Below are positions 56,441 to 64,000 of a stretch of DNA of 64,000 nucleotides, piece by piece; the stretch's first letter is position 1, and each line of letters opens with the position of its first letter. The notes under the pieces were generated by a model. It was given only the letters and a program-made list of their open reading frames with translations, was not told the DNA's origin and made no database searches. Position numbers and translations under genes: made by a program. Where the stretch lies: positions 310,001 through 374,000 of the forward strand of contig JAEACG010000001.1 in assembly GCA_016401345.1 (NCBI GenBank), read 5' to 3'. The stretch comes from Fictibacillus nanhaiensis (lineage in GTDB: Bacteria > Bacillota > Bacilli > Bacillales > Fictibacillaceae).

Positions 56441-56815
56441 TTATTCGTCTATGACGATGGCACCATTGATGTTTGTAAAGATCTGAGATGTACTTTCGCT
56501 TCGATCTAACGCTGTTATTACGGTTTGATTGGGAGCATTTACGACAAGAGTGACATTTTTCATGATCACCAACGAGTCTTTAATGCCTTTTTGCCCAGCT
56601 TCAATCACCTTTTCACTTATCTTGTTCCAGCTTGTTTCTGATATCGTAATATTTCTATCTTGCAATCTTTTTTGAGCGTGTTTACTAACGGTTAGTTGGT
56701 TTTCAAGCTCTTTATGAAGAACTGACTGAAAAGATTGATCTACTTTTTTCTGCTGTTGATGATTCGGGTAAAGGATCGGCTGGTACAATTGATGAGCGTG
56801 GATACGTTCGCTCAT
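56441..56815 (-). CDS. TIGR02530-like flagellar operon protein
   Basis: A 124-residue protein similar in layout to the TIGR02530 flagellar operon family: hydrophilic, with KHAQKRLQDRNITISETSWNKISEKV in the middle and LVIMKNVTLVVNAPNQTVITALDRSE near the end, including a 'FTNINGAIVI' tail. ATG 56815 is preceded by AAGGAG at 8 bases; a GTG 9 bases upstream lies on top of that site. The function is unknown; its place between flgD and flgE suggests a role in hook assembly, which is inference. Confidence 0.8.
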   Translation of the reverse strand: MSERIHAHQLYQPILYPNHQQQKKVDQSFQSVLHKELENQLTVSKHAQKRLQDRNITISETSWNKISEKVIEAGQKGIKDSLVIMKNVTLVVNAPNQTVITALDRSESTSQIFTNINGAIVIDE

Positions 56816-56827
56816 GTTATCCACTCC

Positions 56828-57280
56828 TTACTTTGCCTGATCAGTTATTTTGATCACTTGGTAACTTGTAATCTTTGTTCCATCACTCATTTCCAACATG
56901 ACAGATCCTTTTTCAAATAACACAGATTTAACTAGACCTTCTTTTTCCTCTATCTTTTTGTTACCTTCTTCATCTACTGTTTCGGTTTCGTACGTTACTT
57001 GTTTACCGATCATCTCGCTTTGCTGTAACAAGGAAGATTCTGTTTGAAACGATAAGAACTGCTGCATCGTTTGGTTCATGTTTGTCATCTGTTCTAGTGA
57101 AGAAAAGCTTGCCATCTGTGCGATAAACTCTCGGTCTTGCATAGGACTTGTAGGATCTTGGTTTTGAAGCTGTGTAATTAAAATCTTTAGAAAATCATCT
57201 TTTCCAAGAATATTTGAACCTGTTTGCTTTGTTTTTGCTTGATAGTTAGAAAGCATAAGATCTTCAGAGATCTTGGTCAT
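56828..57280 (-). CDS. flgD: Flagellar hook-cap protein FlgD
   Basis: Hook assembly scaffold at the growing hook tip, 150 residues. The conserved region [41 protein letters not shown] ([19 protein letters not shown] being the hallmark) lies near 24-65. The C-terminal part ([27 protein letters not shown]) is short, as in Bacillus FlgD. It lies 6 bases after fliK and 12 bases before the next gene. Confidence 0.95.
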   Translation of the reverse strand: MTKISEDLMLSNYQAKTKQTGSNILGKDDFLKILITQLQNQDPTSPMQDREFIAQMASFSSLEQMTNMNQTMQQFLSFQTESSLLQQSEMIGKQVTYETETVDEEGNKKIEEKEGLVKSVLFEKGSVMLEMSDGTKITSYQVIKITDQAK

Positions 57281-57286
57281 GACTCA

Positions 57287-58453
57287 TCACACCTTTTCGT
57301 TTAATACCAATTGTGATAATTGTTCATCAAATGATAGATGTTCTGATAGATCTTCCTCAGACATACTCTCATCTGTTTGCTGTTGATCTTCAAATTCTTG
57401 ATTACTTTGATCACGGAAATCAAAGGTCTGTTCGTCTCCGTTTAGAAAAACATCAATCTTTTCAAAGTCTATATCTTGACTAGTGAATGCTTGTTTCAAT
57501 TGTGTGAGTTGACTATCTAAGGCATCCTTTGTACCTTGACTAGATGCGATGATCTTTGCAGTGATCTCACCATGTTTTTGGATAAGCTGGATCTCGATGT
57601 TACCGAGATGTTCAGGTGTTAAACGAATCTGCATCTTCGTAAATCCAGTTTCTGTAACGACCAGCTTTCCTCTTGAAATAATCTGTTGAACTTCACGAAC
57701 AAATTGTTCTTTTTGTCCTTCTCCTCCTGTAGCAGGAACCTTCAACGTCCATTGTTCTATAGGAGAAAGTGGAGCTTGAACGGTTTGAAGTTCCTTTGGA
57801 GCTGAAACATTTGGTTCGATCGATTTTGTCGGGACGAACCGTTGAAATGCATGATCTGCAAAGCTTTTTACCTTTTTCTCGGCTGATAAGGTTTCAAAGA
57901 CTTTCATGAAAGCATTCTTATCATTACTTGTTGAGTCACTCAAAAGCTTTTTTATCTCTCCAAAGATCTGCTCTGTTTGTTTTGGTATTGAATCTTTTTG
58001 ATCTAGCTTCACTCCTGGAAACCATCGTCCTATAATATCTGCCATTTGCTTCTGGTCTTTTTGAGATAATGGACCTGCCTCCTCGTTAAAAGCAACCTGC
58101 AATAAGATCGCTAGTTTCATCTCAGGAGTGGGGTTTACTGAAAGGTGGGAGAAATCGATCTCATTTTCAAGAAGGTTTTCAATAACTTCCTTCATTTCTG
58201 GTGGCAGTTCGTTTAATAATGATTGAACGGTCTCGTTATTCAGTAGGTCATCATTCCAGTCAAGCCCCTCAATGCTTCCTAAGACACTTGCGATCATATC
58301 TCCTAAACCTTCAGGAAGCTGTTCACTCTCTGCGCCAGAAGATGCTAGCAATTGAGAAAAGAGAGAATCCATATTGTTTCCTTTTTCCGAAGAAACTGAT
58401 ATTTGTAATGTCTGTGCTCCTGAAACAGCTGGCTGCGAAATCATTATTTGCAT
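57287..58453 (-). CDS. fliK: Flagellar hook-length control protein FliK
   Basis: Secreted ruler that sets hook length and triggers the FlhB switch. The 388 residues are poorly conserved in the N-terminal part; the C-terminal domain with TKMQIRLTPEHLGNIEIQLI and KIIASSQGTKDALDSQLTQLK matches the Flg_hook domain, and the Glu/Gln/Asp-rich end is typical. ATG 58453 follows an ideal AAAGGAGGTG; the longer in-frame reading overlaps the end of ylxF and is rejected. It lies 16 bases after ylxF. Confidence 0.93.
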   Translation of the reverse strand: MQIMISQPAVSGAQTLQISVSSEKGNNMDSLFSQLLASSGAESEQLPEGLGDMIASVLGSIEGLDWNDDLLNNETVQSLLNELPPEMKEVIENLLENEIDFSHLSVNPTPEMKLAILLQVAFNEEAGPLSQKDQKQMADIIGRWFPGVKLDQKDSIPKQTEQIFGEIKKLLSDSTSNDKNAFMKVFETLSAEKKVKSFADHAFQRFVPTKSIEPNVSAPKELQTVQAPLSPIEQWTLKVPATGGEGQKEQFVREVQQIISRGKLVVTETGFTKMQIRLTPEHLGNIEIQLIQKHGEITAKIIASSQGTKDALDSQLTQLKQAFTSQDIDFEKIDVFLNGDEQTFDFRDQSNQEFEDQQQTDESMSEEDLSEHLSFDEQLSQLVLNEKV

Positions 58454-58469
58454 GTTTTTACACCTCCTT

Positions 58470-59036
58470 TTATAGAGACTTGTTTGCCATGAGTACCGTA
58501 AGCTCTGCTGCTCGTTTTGCATCAAGTTTGGCAAGGATCGCAGCTTGTGTTTCCGATTGTAAAAGCATTAAGATGCCCATGATTTGATTATTGTTCATCT
58601 CTGACATTACGGCCGCAGCATCTTTTGCTGACATTGCTTCATATAATTTCTTTAATTGTTCATTCTCTTCTTCTTTCACACTAGTTTCTGCATCTTCTAC
58701 TTGCTTTTCTAATAGTGCAATATTACTTTTTAAATCCGTGACTTCTTTTTCTTTCTTTTGCAGATCAGCAGATAGTATTTTGATGTAATCTTCTTGCTCA
58801 TCGAACTTTGATTTCCACTGTTTCTCTTGTCCATTGTTTGTTACAGCTACTTCGGACTTTTCGCTAAAAATATTTTTAATTATAGGCATGTTTTTACTCG
58901 TATTTTTCGCCTCTTCCCATACGTCCACTCCCATGAACGACAGAATGATACCGAATACAGTAAGTGCAAAAACGAAAGGTACAAAGACTACTAATAAAAA
59001 CCAAACCATTCTGTTGGATTTTTCGTTCTGTTTCAT
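58470..59036 (-). CDS. ylxF: YlxF, MgtE-N-like coiled-coil flagellar operon protein
   Basis: A 188-residue protein with an N-terminal membrane helix (MVWFLLVVFVPFVFALTVFGIIL) and a coiled coil (DEQEDYIKILSADLQKKEKEVTDL... about 75-125), followed by an MgtE intracellular-type domain (YEAMSAKDAAAVMSEMNNNQ near 130). The function is unknown in B. subtilis; related MotE-type proteins help stator stability. It lies 14 bases after fliJ. Confidence 0.9.
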   Translation of the reverse strand: MKQNEKSNRMVWFLLVVFVPFVFALTVFGIILSFMGVDVWEEAKNTSKNMPIIKNIFSEKSEVAVTNNGQEKQWKSKFDEQEDYIKILSADLQKKEKEVTDLKSNIALLEKQVEDAETSVKEEENEQLKKLYEAMSAKDAAAVMSEMNNNQIMGILMLLQSETQAAILAKLDAKRAAELTVLMANKSL

Positions 59037-59050
59037 CTGATCACCTGATT

Positions 59051-59488
59051 TTATGACTTCGCAAAACGCAATACAGAAAATTCGTCGTTCTGCTTATTCT
59101 CATAAGAAGCAACTTCCACTTTATATGCGCTGAGTTGTCTTTCTTTTAGCTTTTCGTATTTTTTCACTTCAATCGTCTGCTGTAATAATCTTTGCTGGAT
59201 AACTTGCATTCTTTCTCTTGCTCTTTGTAATAACGGCTGTAATTCTTTGATCTTGTTTGTCATGGATAAAAGAAAACGCTGTGTATTCTGAAGATCATTT
59301 ACTATGATTCTCTGCTGAAAGGTATAATTCGATTGGTTCTCAATGTCTTCTTTCCTCTTAAGGAGGCTGTATATCTCTTCTGCGATGCTCTCGAACGCTT
59401 GTACAGCTTCTCCTAATTCTTGTTCAATCGATTCTTTCTCCTTTTGTTTAACAGACAAAACTTTTTCCATAGAAAAATGAAATGACAT
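59051..59488 (-). CDS. fliJ: Flagellar export chaperone FliJ
   Basis: A 145-residue all-helical coiled-coil protein that links the FliI ATPase to FlhA. It begins MSFHFSMEKVLSVKQKEKESIEQELGE; high Glu/Gln/Lys content and the coiled coil are typical. The ATG overlaps the fliI stop (TGATG); a TTG one codon earlier is less likely. No enzymatic motif is expected or seen. Confidence 0.92.
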   Translation of the reverse strand: MSFHFSMEKVLSVKQKEKESIEQELGEAVQAFESIAEEIYSLLKRKEDIENQSNYTFQQRIIVNDLQNTQRFLLSMTNKIKELQPLLQRARERMQVIQQRLLQQTIEVKKYEKLKERQLSAYKVEVASYENKQNDEFSVLRFAKS

Positions 59489-60804
59489 CAACTTTCATCC
59501 TTTCCAAATTCAATCAACAGCCGCTCAAGAGCTTTTTCATAACTAACATCTTCATCTACTTGCTGCTTCAAAAACGCTAGAATGTTAGGGTACATCTGAA
59601 TCGCTTCATCCACTGATTTAGAGGATCCCCTCTTATATGCGCCAATGCTGATCAAGTCTTCTGCTTCGACGTAGGAAGACAAAAGTTCTCGAAGTCGTTC
59701 AGCAGCTTGTCGATGCTCTTTTGGAACGATATCATTCATAACCCTGCTAATACTCTTTAGAATATTTACAGCAGGAAACTGCCCTTTATTTGCTAAGTAT
59801 CGATCTAAGATAAAGTGTCCATCTAGAATTCCTCGAACAGTATCTGAGATCGGCTCGTTGAAATCATCTCCATCTACTAAAACCGTGTAAAATGCTGTAA
59901 TCGTTCCATTCTTATTCGTTCCAGAACGTTCTAATAATTTTGGAAGAACTGCAAATACGCTTGGTGTGTATCCCTTTGTTGTTGGCGGCTCACCAACAGC
60001 TAAACCGATCTCACGTTGCGCCATAGCAACACGCGTTACAGAATCCATCATCAACATGACGTTCTTGCCTTGGTCTCGAAAATATTCTGCGATACTCGTT
60101 GCCGTCAATGCACCTTTTATCCGCATTAAAGCCGGTTGATCTGAAGTCGCAACGATTACAATGGATCGCTTTAAACCTTCTTCACCTAGATCTCGTTCAA
60201 TAAAATCAAGAACTTCGCGTCCTCGTTCACCGATTAGAGCGATAACATTCAGGTCAGCAGTCGAATTACGTGCCACCATACCAAGCAACGTACTCTTACC
60301 CACTCCACTTCCGGCAAAAATACCTACCCGCTGGCCTTTCCCGACCGTCAACAAACTATCGATCGACCGAATACCTAGCTGAATGCTTTCATGAATTCTT
60401 GGTCTTTCCATCGGATTCGGCGGCTCGTTCTCTGAAGGATAGCGAAACAACCCGCGAGGCAGAGGAGAGCCATCTAAAGGAACACCCATACCATCAAGTA
60501 CTTTTCCGATCAAAGAAGGTCCAACCTTTATTTCCAACGCTCGATGTGTTGCTTCTACCAAACTGCCAACTGCAATATTTTTCACATATGTAAATGGCAT
60601 CAACAAGACATTCTCTTCCTGAAAGCCAACTACTTCTGCTTTAATTCTTTGCTTGTTGTTCCCAGTGTGTATATAACAGACATCACCGATTGACGTTTTA
60701 GGTCCTTTTGATTCGATCATTAGCCCAACTACCCTGATCACTTTTCCATATCTTTTATATGAATCTAGTGATTGAAGGGAGTCGATCATGTGTTCCACGT
60801 TCAT
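59488..60804 (-). CDS. fliI: Flagellar export ATPase FliI
   Basis: Hexameric ATPase of the export apparatus, similar to F1 beta. The 438 residues have Walker A GSGVGKST (165-172), GERGREVLDFIERDLG near 192, and Walker B-type VMLMMDSVTRVAMAQREIGLAVGEPPTTKGY-type segment (VMLMMDSVTR near 247). It overlaps fliH by 4 bases and fliJ by one base. Confidence 0.97.
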   Translation of the reverse strand: MNVEHMIDSLQSLDSYKRYGKVIRVVGLMIESKGPKTSIGDVCYIHTGNNKQRIKAEVVGFQEENVLLMPFTYVKNIAVGSLVEATHRALEIKVGPSLIGKVLDGMGVPLDGSPLPRGLFRYPSENEPPNPMERPRIHESIQLGIRSIDSLLTVGKGQRVGIFAGSGVGKSTLLGMVARNSTADLNVIALIGERGREVLDFIERDLGEEGLKRSIVIVATSDQPALMRIKGALTATSIAEYFRDQGKNVMLMMDSVTRVAMAQREIGLAVGEPPTTKGYTPSVFAVLPKLLERSGTNKNGTITAFYTVLVDGDDFNEPISDTVRGILDGHFILDRYLANKGQFPAVNILKSISRVMNDIVPKEHRQAAERLRELLSSYVEAEDLISIGAYKRGSSKSVDEAIQMYPNILAFLKQQVDEDVSYEKALERLLIEFGKDES

Positions 60805-61598
60805 TGATCTGACACCTCAAGTTGTTCTAGCAGTTTTTCTCTGATCTCTTTTAACTGAACGTCTAGTGTTGCGTCGATCTTTCCAAACGGAAACTCGATT
60901 ACTGCACCATTCTCAGTTAAGTTCTCGTCTGGATAGATGAAAAGAGTCGCTGTCGATTGAAGCATGTTCTTTAGTTCCTCACGATAGTTTTGCGTAAGTT
61001 CGAACCATTGTGGTGGAACATAGAGCTTTATCTCTTCAAACTCTCGAGCTTCTTTTACAAGTTGCTTTACGATAGCAATCCAAGTTTCAGGTGCTTCTTG
61101 TAGCTTTTTTCCTAAGATTTTCTCAGCAGCTGCCATAGCAAGGATAACCATCTGTGGCTCTGCTTCACTCAGGATGTCATGATAGTCGTTTCTTAACGTA
61201 TCCATAAAGCTTTTTACTTCATTTAATTGCGAAGCCCAGCTTTCATGGCCTCGTTCTAAACCACTTTGAAAGCCAGCATCGTATCCTTCATTCTTCGCCT
61301 GTTCATAAGCACTTTCTAATTTCAACTTCCAAGCGGCCTCTTCTTCAGCTAAGCTTTTGATTTGCGCAGCCTTATATTCTTCTACTTCCTTTGTTATAGA
61401 AGCTGCTTCGCTCTTTGCTTCTTCTAGCAAGGTATACGCTTGATTTTTTAAACGGATGACCTTTGTCTCTTCATCCTCATCTTCTAAACTTGCATGGTTT
61501 CTCGTGTTAAATAATGAAAGTGCTTGAATACCGATCACTATTTCATTTTTTTCCGCTTTTTCTTTGTGATCTTGAAAAGATTTTATGACTTTAGACAA
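60801..61598 (-). CDS. fliH: Flagellar export regulator FliH
   Basis: A 265-residue regulator of FliI, resembling the F-type b/delta stalk. There is a long coiled coil (about 60-120, KNQAYTLLEEAKSEAASITKEVEEYKAAQ) and a C-terminal domain with VILAMAAAEKILGKKLQEAPE near 150 and NGAVIEFPFGKIDATLDVQLKEIREKL near 228, where the family's conserved 'DATLDVQL' is found. It overlaps fliG by 8 and fliI by 4 bases. Confidence 0.93.
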   Translation of the reverse strand: MSKVIKSFQDHKEKAEKNEIVIGIQALSLFNTRNHASLEDEDEETKVIRLKNQAYTLLEEAKSEAASITKEVEEYKAAQIKSLAEEEAAWKLKLESAYEQAKNEGYDAGFQSGLERGHESWASQLNEVKSFMDTLRNDYHDILSEAEPQMVILAMAAAEKILGKKLQEAPETWIAIVKQLVKEAREFEEIKLYVPPQWFELTQNYREELKNMLQSTATLFIYPDENLTENGAVIEFPFGKIDATLDVQLKEIREKLLEQLEVSDQ

Positions 61599-62604
61599 TC
61601 ACATCATCTCCTCCGCCTCGAGCGATCACGAGCTCTCCGGCTTCTTCAAGTCTTCTAATGGTTCCAACGATTCTAGACTGAGCTTCTTCTACATCACGAA
61701 GTCTAACAGGACCCATAAACTCCATTTCTTCCTTAAAGTTCTCGGCCATACGCTGTGACATGTTATTGAACATCACTTCTTTTACTTCCTCGCTTGATGC
61801 ACGTAAAGCAAGAAGTAGATCTTCGTTTTGCACTTCACGTATAACTCTTTGAATCGCACGGTTATCAAGGGTAACGATATCTTCGAACACGAACATTCTT
61901 TTCTTGATCTCTTCCGCTAACTCCGGATCTTGGATTTCAAGCGCATCCAGAATCGTTCGTTCCGTGCTCCGGTCTACACCGTTCAACACTTCAACAACAG
62001 CTTCAACTCCACCAGCTTGTGTGAAATCTTGTGTAACAGTAGCAGATAACTTTCTTTCTAAAATCTGCTCCACTTCATTGATCACTTCAGGTGATGTTCG
62101 ATCCATTAATGCAATTCTTTTAGCAATATCTGCTTGCATCTCTTGTGGAAGTTCAGAAAGTATCTGTCCAGCTTGAGAAGAATCCAAATATGATAAGATC
62201 AGAGCAATCGTTTGCGGGTGCTCGTTTTGAATAAAGTTTAATATTTGACCTGGATCTGCTTTTCGAGCAAAGTCAAATGGTCTTACTTGTAAAGTCGAAG
62301 TTAAACGATTGATGATCTGCATCGCTTCATCTTTACCTATCGCTTTCTCAAGTACCGTCTTCGCGTAGCCGATTCCACCTTGGGTAATATAATCTTGAGC
62401 AAGAGCTAGCTGATGAAATTGTGTGATAATATCATCTTTTAACGTTGAATCTACTTTTCTAACTTGTGAGATTTGAAGTGTTAATCTCTCAATCTCTTCT
62501 TCACTTAAATGTTTATATACTTGCGCAGCCACATCAGGTCCTAAAGAGATAACGAGGATTGCCGCTTTCTCTTTACCTGATAGTTCTTTCATACCTTTTG
62601 CCAT
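61591..62604 (-). CDS. fliG: Flagellar motor switch protein FliG
   Basis: Rotor protein that contacts stators and the MS ring. The 337 residues show the FliG N domain (SGKEKAAILVISLGPDVAAQVYKHLSEEE), the middle EHPQTIALILSYL and GGVEAVVEVLNGVDRSTERTILDAL region, and the C-terminal torque helix with ALRASSEEVKEVMFNNMSQRMA and VRLRDVEEAQSRIVGTIRRLEE. A GGAGG site precedes the ATG. It overlaps fliH by 8 bases. Confidence 0.97.
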   Translation of the reverse strand: MAKGMKELSGKEKAAILVISLGPDVAAQVYKHLSEEEIERLTLQISQVRKVDSTLKDDIITQFHQLALAQDYITQGGIGYAKTVLEKAIGKDEAMQIINRLTSTLQVRPFDFARKADPGQILNFIQNEHPQTIALILSYLDSSQAGQILSELPQEMQADIAKRIALMDRTSPEVINEVEQILERKLSATVTQDFTQAGGVEAVVEVLNGVDRSTERTILDALEIQDPELAEEIKKRMFVFEDIVTLDNRAIQRVIREVQNEDLLLALRASSEEVKEVMFNNMSQRMAENFKEEMEFMGPVRLRDVEEAQSRIVGTIRRLEEAGELVIARGGGDDVIV

Positions 62605-62618
62605 CGACCGTTACCTCC

Positions 62619-64000
62619 TTACTCTTCTGATAGCCATGTTCTTACTAGCTTAGCGAATTCTTCTGGCTTTTCTTTTGCCATTCTTTCTAATTGTTCCTTA
62701 CGAACTGTCCCCTCTGACCCTTTTTCTTGGTTTACATCAGGTACATAGTACGACTCTTGTGGTTCATCCATCTCAAACTCTTCAATCTTGCTTTCCGTCT
62801 CTCTTCTTCTTTTTCGAGTAAGCAAGAAGATTAATAGAAGGATAACGATTAACAAGATTCCACCAACAATATAGATCCATACTGGAATTCCGGTCTTAAC
62901 GGCAGTTGCTTCTTGCTTACCGTTGAACGGCTGAGCAGATACAAAGATTTTTTCTTGTATATCATCTTCTGATAATGTTTCATTTATATCTTTTGAGATA
63001 CTTGTTCTAACGATCGCACTCAAAATTTGTTCAATATCATCTAATCGTTCTTGTGGTAACGATTCTGGTTTGTTTGGAGTCGGTGGCTCTACCATGACTT
63101 GAATACCTAGATCTCTTATCTCGTAAGGACTTTCCACGATTTCTTTACGAATTTTGTTGACTTCGTTATTGATACGTTCTTCAACTTTTTCATAGTCACC
63201 GTTTGAGCCTGCAGCTGAACCTGGATAGGTAGGTACCTCTTGATCACCCGTTCCTCCAACTCCGCCTTCTCCTGCACCTTCTCCTGTAAACGTCTCTCTT
63301 ATTCGTTCTACGCTTACTTCAATGCCTTTCATGTTCTCTTTGTCAACGGGTTCTACAATGTTTTCTTCACGTTTTTCCTCCGTAAAGTCAATATCTGTAG
63401 TAACAGTAGCAACCACTTTTCCTTGTCCCATGATCGTTGATAACATCTGTTGAACTCTTCGTTGTAAATCTCTTTCAACATCTTGTTTAATCTTTCTCTG
63501 TTCCTCATATTTAGAAGCTGAAGAACTAGAGTTCACAGAATTTAAATCATAATAATTAAAGTATTGATCCGTAATGACGATATTTTCCATAGGTAGATTA
63601 CTTACACTCTTTGAGACAAGGTGATAAAGAGCTTTTACTTGATCTTCATCTAATTTGGCTCCCGCTCCTAAAGATAGGACAACAGAAGCTGATGCCTTCT
63701 CTTCTTCCTGATTCACCCAAACACTGCTTTCAGGAAGTGTTATCATAACGCTCGCATCTTCAACCCCGTTTATGCTCTTTATTAAACTAGCAATCTCGGT
63801 CTGTGTCGCTTCTCTTTCTAAAACACCAAACTCTTTGTCTGTTATTCCAAATCCTGATTTCTCACCAAAATATGAAAAATCAATATTCCCGCTTTCAGGC
63901 AATCCTTCTGCAGCAAGCTGCACTTGAAGGTTGTTTACTTGTTCTTCAGGAACTAATATTGTTTTCCCGCCATCTTGTACTTCATTTGCCACACCTTTGC
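62619..64000 (-). CDS. fliF: Flagellar MS-ring protein FliF, 5' end cut by window edge
   Basis: Builds the MS ring in the membrane. About 460 codons are present: the reading frame is open through to the right edge (KGVANEVQDGGKTILVPEEQ), so the true start and first membrane helix lie outside. The YscJ/FliF ring-building motif region (LEREATQTEIASLIKSINGVEDASVMI), a linker, the second membrane helix (PVWIYIVGGILLIVILLLIF near the end) and the C-terminal FliG-binding part (KEKPEEFAKLVRTWLSEE) are seen. It lies 14 bases before fliG. Confidence 0.95.
   Translation of the reverse strand, partial: KGVANEVQDGGKTILVPEEQVNNLQVQLAAEGLPESGNIDFSYFGEKSGFGITDKEFGVLEREATQTEIASLIKSINGVEDASVMITLPESSVWVNQEEEKASASVVLSLGAGAKLDEDQVKALYHLVSKSVSNLPMENIVITDQYFNYYDLNSVNSSSSASKYEEQRKIKQDVERDLQRRVQQMLSTIMGQGKVVATVTTDIDFTEEKREENIVEPVDKENMKGIEVSVERIRETFTGEGAGEGGVGGTGDQEVPTYPGSAAGSNGDYEKVEERINNEVNKIRKEIVESPYEIRDLGIQVMVEPPTPNKPESLPQERLDDIEQILSAIVRTSISKDINETLSEDDIQEKIFVSAQPFNGKQEATAVKTGIPVWIYIVGGILLIVILLLIFLLTRKRRRETESKIEEFEMDEPQESYYVPDVNQEKGSEGTVRKEQLERMAKEKPEEFAKLVRTWLSEE

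Noticed and set aside
1-64000. Mobile element, prophage, CRISPR or defence island
   Set aside because: The gene order is the conserved Bacillus backbone throughout; no transposase, integrase, att-like duplications, tRNA-adjacent insertions or spacer arrays were seen.

Overview
The window is a continuous stretch of low-to-moderate GC Bacillaceae chromosome. Every gene I can support lies on the minus strand, so gene order runs from right to left. Gene content and order match the Bacillus subtilis region from fliF to spoIIIE almost gene for gene: a long fla/che operon, then rpsB-tsf-pyrH-frr-uppS-cdsA-dxr-rasP-proS-polC, then rimP-nusA-rnpM-ylxQ-infB-ylxP-rbfA-truB-ribC-rpsO-pnpA, then sporulation and lysine/dipicolinate genes, rnjB, tepA and spoIIIE. 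The endospore genes (spoIIIE, spoVFA/B, ylxY) and the CheC/CheD/FliY chemotaxis branch indicate an aerobic, motile, spore-forming member of Bacillaceae. Fictibacillus or a close relative is my guess, but the sequence alone does not prove the genus.

Right part (about 37.3-64 kb): fliF (cut by the right edge), fliG, fliH, fliI, fliJ, ylxF, fliK, flgD, a TIGR02530-like gene, flgE, swrD, fliL, fliM, fliY, cheY, fliZ, fliP, fliQ, fliR, flhB, flhA, flhF, flhG, cheB, cheA, cheW, cheC, cheD, sigD, a DUF342/FapA-like gene, a small unknown gene and swrB. The genes overlap or nearly touch and form one transcription unit that builds the basal body and hook, the type III export gate, the chemotaxis signalling core and the sigma factor for late flagellar genes.

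Middle part (about 13-37.3 kb): translation, RNA metabolism, isoprenoid/phospholipid and replication genes. Clear sigma-A-like promoters precede rpsB (TTGCAG-18-TATATT), rimP (TTGCAG-17-TATAGT) and rpsO (TTGCAT-17-TATGAT). Intrinsic terminators follow tsf, frr, proS, rbfA, rpsO and pnpA, with a weaker one after rpsB.

Left part (1-13 kb): ylxY and mlpA, then spoVFA-spoVFB-asd-dapG-dapA, which makes dipicolinate and lysine/cell-wall precursors and is preceded by a candidate sigma-K promoter, then rnjB, tepA, ylzJ and spoIIIE (3' end cut by the left edge).

I see no mobile element, phage, CRISPR or defence system. The unexplained signals are in the gaps: a four-copy array with an exact 21-bp period and a plus-strand terminator-like hairpin between dapA and rnjB; a 19-bp palindrome over the predicted sigma-K -35 of spoVFA; a structured dispersed repeat between tsf and pyrH; and a perfect 13-bp-arm hairpin in the leader of the rimP-nusA-infB operon. 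Relative to B. subtilis, ymxH is absent from its usual place and two genes are added between sigD and swrB.
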